Source: Paenibacillus sp. FSL H8-0537
GTDB lineage: Bacteria; Bacillota; Bacilli; Paenibacillales; Paenibacillaceae
Direction of reading: 5' to 3'
NCBI RefSeq assembly: GCF_038051995.1
Contig: NZ_CP150290.1
Span: forward strand, 1-10,000
Length of the DNA stretch: 10,000 nucleotides
Below the pieces are notes generated by a model. It saw only the letters and a program-made list of their open reading frames with translations. It did not search any database and was not told the DNA's origin. Position numbers and translations under genes: made by a program. Positions 7,591 through 10,000 of this stretch are shown piece by piece (the stretch's first letter is position 1; each line of letters opens with the position of its first letter).

Positions 7591-10000
7591 ATGGCGGAAG
7601 AACAATATTCGCAGATTAAAGACCGTGATATAGGCACGGAAATGCGCGATTCCTTTATGGACTATGCAATGAGTATTATCGTAAGTCGCGCATTGCCCGA
7701 TGTAAGGGATGGACTCAAGCCTGTTCATCGCCGGATTTTATTCGCAATGTCGGAGCTTGGGATGTCACCGGACAAGCCTCACAAAAAATCCGCAAGGATT
7801 GTAGGCGAAGTCATCGGTAAGTATCATCCTCACGGTGATTCGGCTGTGTATGAGTCTATGGTGCGTATGGCACAGGATTTCTCAATGAGGTACATGATGG
7901 TAGATGGTCACGGCAACTTCGGTTCGGTTGATGGCGACATGGCAGCAGCTATGCGTTACACGGAAGCTCGTCTATCGAAGATTGCAATGGAACTGCTGCG
8001 TGACCTTAACAAGGAAACAGTGAATTTCATTCCGAACTATGACGGTGAAGAGAAGGAGCCTGCGGTATTGCCGGCGCGTTTTCCTAACTTGCTAGTCAAT
8101 GGTGTAACAGGGATAGCTGTAGGTATGGCAACGAACATTCCTCCGCATAATTTGGGGGAAGTTATCGACGGTGTACAGGCGTTGATTGCTAATCCGGATA
8201 TTACACCGCTTGAATTAATCGATTTTGTAAAAGGTCCTGATTTCCCAACAGCAGGTATTGTTATGGGACTAAGCGGCATTCGTCAGGCTTATTTGACGGG
8301 TCGTGGAACGGTGACTATGCGTGCGCGCGCAATGATTGAAGAGAATGGCAACAAAGCGCGTATTATCGTGTATGAGCTGCCTTATCAAGTAAATAAAGCC
8401 CGTCTCGTTGAGAAAATTGCTGAGCTCGTTCGGGAGAAGAAGATCGACGGCATTACGGATTTGCGTGATGAGTCTGATCGTAATGGTATGCGGGTCGTTA
8501 TCGAGCTTCGCCGCGACGTGAATCCTAGCGTAGTGCTCAACAACTTATACAAACAGACGCAAATGCAATCCAACTTCGGCATTAATATGCTAGCGCTTGT
8601 AAATGGCGAGCCGAAGACGTTGAATTTGCGCGAAGTACTCTATCATTATTTGCAGCATCAAATCGAGGTTATTCGTCGCCGTACGGAATACGATTTGAAG
8701 AAAGCCGAAGCCCGCGCTCATATTTTGGAGGGCTATCGGATTGCCCTTGATCATCTGGATGAGGTTATTGCGTTGATACGCGGTTCCCAAACAGCGGAAA
8801 TAGCACGTGAAGGTTTGATCACTCGATTCGATCTAAGCCACGAGCAGGCACAAGCCATTCTCGATATGCGTTTGCAGCGCCTTACAGGTCTGGAACGCGA
8901 TAAGATTGAAGCAGAATATACAGAGCTTCTATTAAAAATTGCCGAATTCAAAGCGATTCTCGCTGATGAGCAGCTCGTGCTTGCTATTATTAGCACAGAG
9001 CTCAATGAGATTAGAGATCGTTTTGGCGATGAGCGTCGTACGGAAATTACGGCTAGTGATGAGGAAATTCTGGATGAGGATTTGATTCCTCGCGAGGATG
9101 TTATTATTTCCATTACGCACAGCGGCTATATCAAGCGCCTGCCGGTTACGACTTATCGGAGCCAGAAGCGGGGCGGTAAAGGTGTCGTTGGTATGGATAC
9201 GAAGGACAATGACTTCGTCGAGCATCTTTTTGTATCCAATACGCATCACTACCTGCTCTTCTTTACCAATAAAGGCAAGGTGTACAAGCTGAAAGCTTAT
9301 GAGATTCCTGATCTCAGCCGGACAGCACGCGGTACGCCGATTATTAACTTAATTCAAATCGAGCAGGGCGAGACGATTAATGCGGTTATTCCTGTACAGG
9401 ATTTTGACCCTAATCATTATCTGTTCTTCGCAACCCGTCAAGGTGTCGTGAAGAAAACGCCTCTCGATGACTATATCAACATTCGCAAAGTCGGCCTCAT
9501 TGCCATCTCGCTGCGTGAAGATGATGATCTGATTGGCGTCAAGCTGACAGACGGTCAACAGGAGATTGTTATGGGAACTGCGGAAGGCATGTCGATTCGT
9601 TTCTCTGAAAATGACGTGCGCTCTATGGGCCGTTCGGCTACAGGCGTGAAGGGTATCCAGCTTGATGAGAGCGATGCTGTTATTGATATGGATATCGTCA
9701 TGAATGATAATGATGTGCTGATTGTTACGTCCAAAGGGTATGGCAAACGGACACCAATGAGCGAATATCGTATTCAAAACCGTGGCGGTAAAGGGATTAA
9801 GACGCTTAACGTTACGGATAAGAACGGACCGATTGTCAGCTTGAAGGTCGTTGTAAATGATGAGGATCTAATGATTATGACTGCATCAGGCACATTGATT
9901 CGGACAAGCATGGAAGGTATCTCTACGATGGGGCGCAATACGCAGGGCGTTAAATTGATTAATACCCGCGATGAAGATACAGTAGCAACGGTTACTCGTA
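7591..10000 (+). CDS. gyrA: DNA gyrase subunit A (3' end beyond window)
   Basis: GyrA is the DNA breakage-reunion subunit of gyrase, partner of GyrB. From ATG at 7591 (AGGGAGGT 5 nt upstream) the frame stays open for 803 codons to the window end; B. subtilis GyrA has about 820 residues, so only a short tail is missing. The N-terminal winged-helix/tower part includes the catalytic Tyr123 after Arg122 ([10 protein letters not shown]) and the intercalating-residue position Ile175 ([11 protein letters not shown]). The quinolone-determining region [12 protein letters not shown] has Ser84 and Glu88, the usual susceptible-type residues for Gram-positives. The C-terminal beta-pinwheel carries the GyrA box QKRGGKG at 525-531, the mark of a supercoiling gyrase as opposed to topoisomerase IV. 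No frameshift or stop is seen. Confidence 0.99.
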   Translation, partial: MAEEQYSQIKDRDIGTEMRDSFMDYAMSIIVSRALPDVRDGLKPVHRRILFAMSELGMSPDKPHKKSARIVGEVIGKYHPHGDSAVYESMVRMAQDFSMRYMMVDGHGNFGSVDGDMAAAMRYTEARLSKIAMELLRDLNKETVNFIPNYDGEEKEPAVLPARFPNLLVNGVTGIAVGMATNIPPHNLGEVIDGVQALIANPDITPLELIDFVKGPDFPTAGIVMGLSGIRQAYLTGRGTVTMRARAMIEENGNKARIIVYELPYQVNKARLVEKIAELVREKKIDGITDLRDESDRNGMRVVIELRRDVNPSVVLNNLYKQTQMQSNFGINMLALVNGEPKTLNLREVLYHYLQHQIEVIRRRTEYDLKKAEARAHILEGYRIALDHLDEVIALIRGSQTAEIAREGLITRFDLSHEQAQAILDMRLQRLTGLERDKIEAEYTELLLKIAEFKAILADEQLVLAIISTELNEIRDRFGDERRTEITASDEEILDEDLIPREDVIISITHSGYIKRLPVTTYRSQKRGGKGVVGMDTKDNDFVEHLFVSNTHHYLLFFTNKGKVYKLKAYEIPDLSRTARGTPIINLIQIEQGETINAVIPVQDFDPNHYLFFATRQGVVKKTPLDDYINIRKVGLIAISLREDDDLIGVKLTDGQQEIVMGTAEGMSIRFSENDVRSMGRSATGVKGIQLDESDAVIDMDIVMNDNDVLIVTSKGYGKRTPMSEYRIQNRGGKGIKTLNVTDKNGPIVSLKVVVNDEDLMIMTASGTLIRTSMEGISTMGRNTQGVKLINTRDEDTVATVTR

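Overview
This window is the replication-origin gene cluster of a low-to-moderate GC Gram-positive bacterium of the order Bacillales, most likely Paenibacillus or a close relative. The assignment rests on the gene order dnaA-dnaN-yaaA-recF-remB-gyrB-gyrA, on strong AGGAG-type ribosome binding sites, on a remB (DUF370) gene between recF and gyrB, and on a YheC/YheD-type ATP-grasp gene, a family known from endospore formers. The genus is inferred from overall protein resemblance, not from a search. The window begins exactly at the GTG start codon of dnaA, so the dnaA promoter and any origin elements upstream of it are not visible.

Layout: dnaA (1-1353); a 256-nt gap holding the downstream part of oriC, with several DnaA boxes, a DnaA-trio unwinding element and an AT-rich stretch, then a probable dnaN promoter; dnaN (1610-2752), yaaA (2820-3035), recF (3068-4180), remB (4208-4459) and gyrB (4513-6432), closely spaced and on the same strand; a rho-independent terminator after gyrB; a convergent minus-strand ATP-grasp gene (6572-7333); a 257-nt divergent gap with a good sigma-A promoter; and gyrA (7591 to the window end, C-terminus cut off). 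No stretch over 300 bases lacks a gene.

The plus-strand genes serve chromosome replication. DnaA melts the origin, DnaN is the sliding clamp, RecF handles gaps and stalled forks, and GyrB with GyrA forms DNA gyrase, which removes positive supercoils ahead of the fork. YaaA (an S4 RNA-binding protein) and RemB (a biofilm-matrix regulator homologue) are conserved passengers. The only departure from the core arrangement is the ATP-grasp gene lying head-on between gyrB and gyrA.

I see no mobile element, CRISPR array, tRNA or rRNA, and no new multi-gene system. The points that merit a second look are the origin architecture, DnaA boxes inside dnaN and yaaA, a leucine in GyrB where E. coli has the coumarin-contacting Arg136, and the inverted ATP-grasp gene with its 3' inverted repeat.
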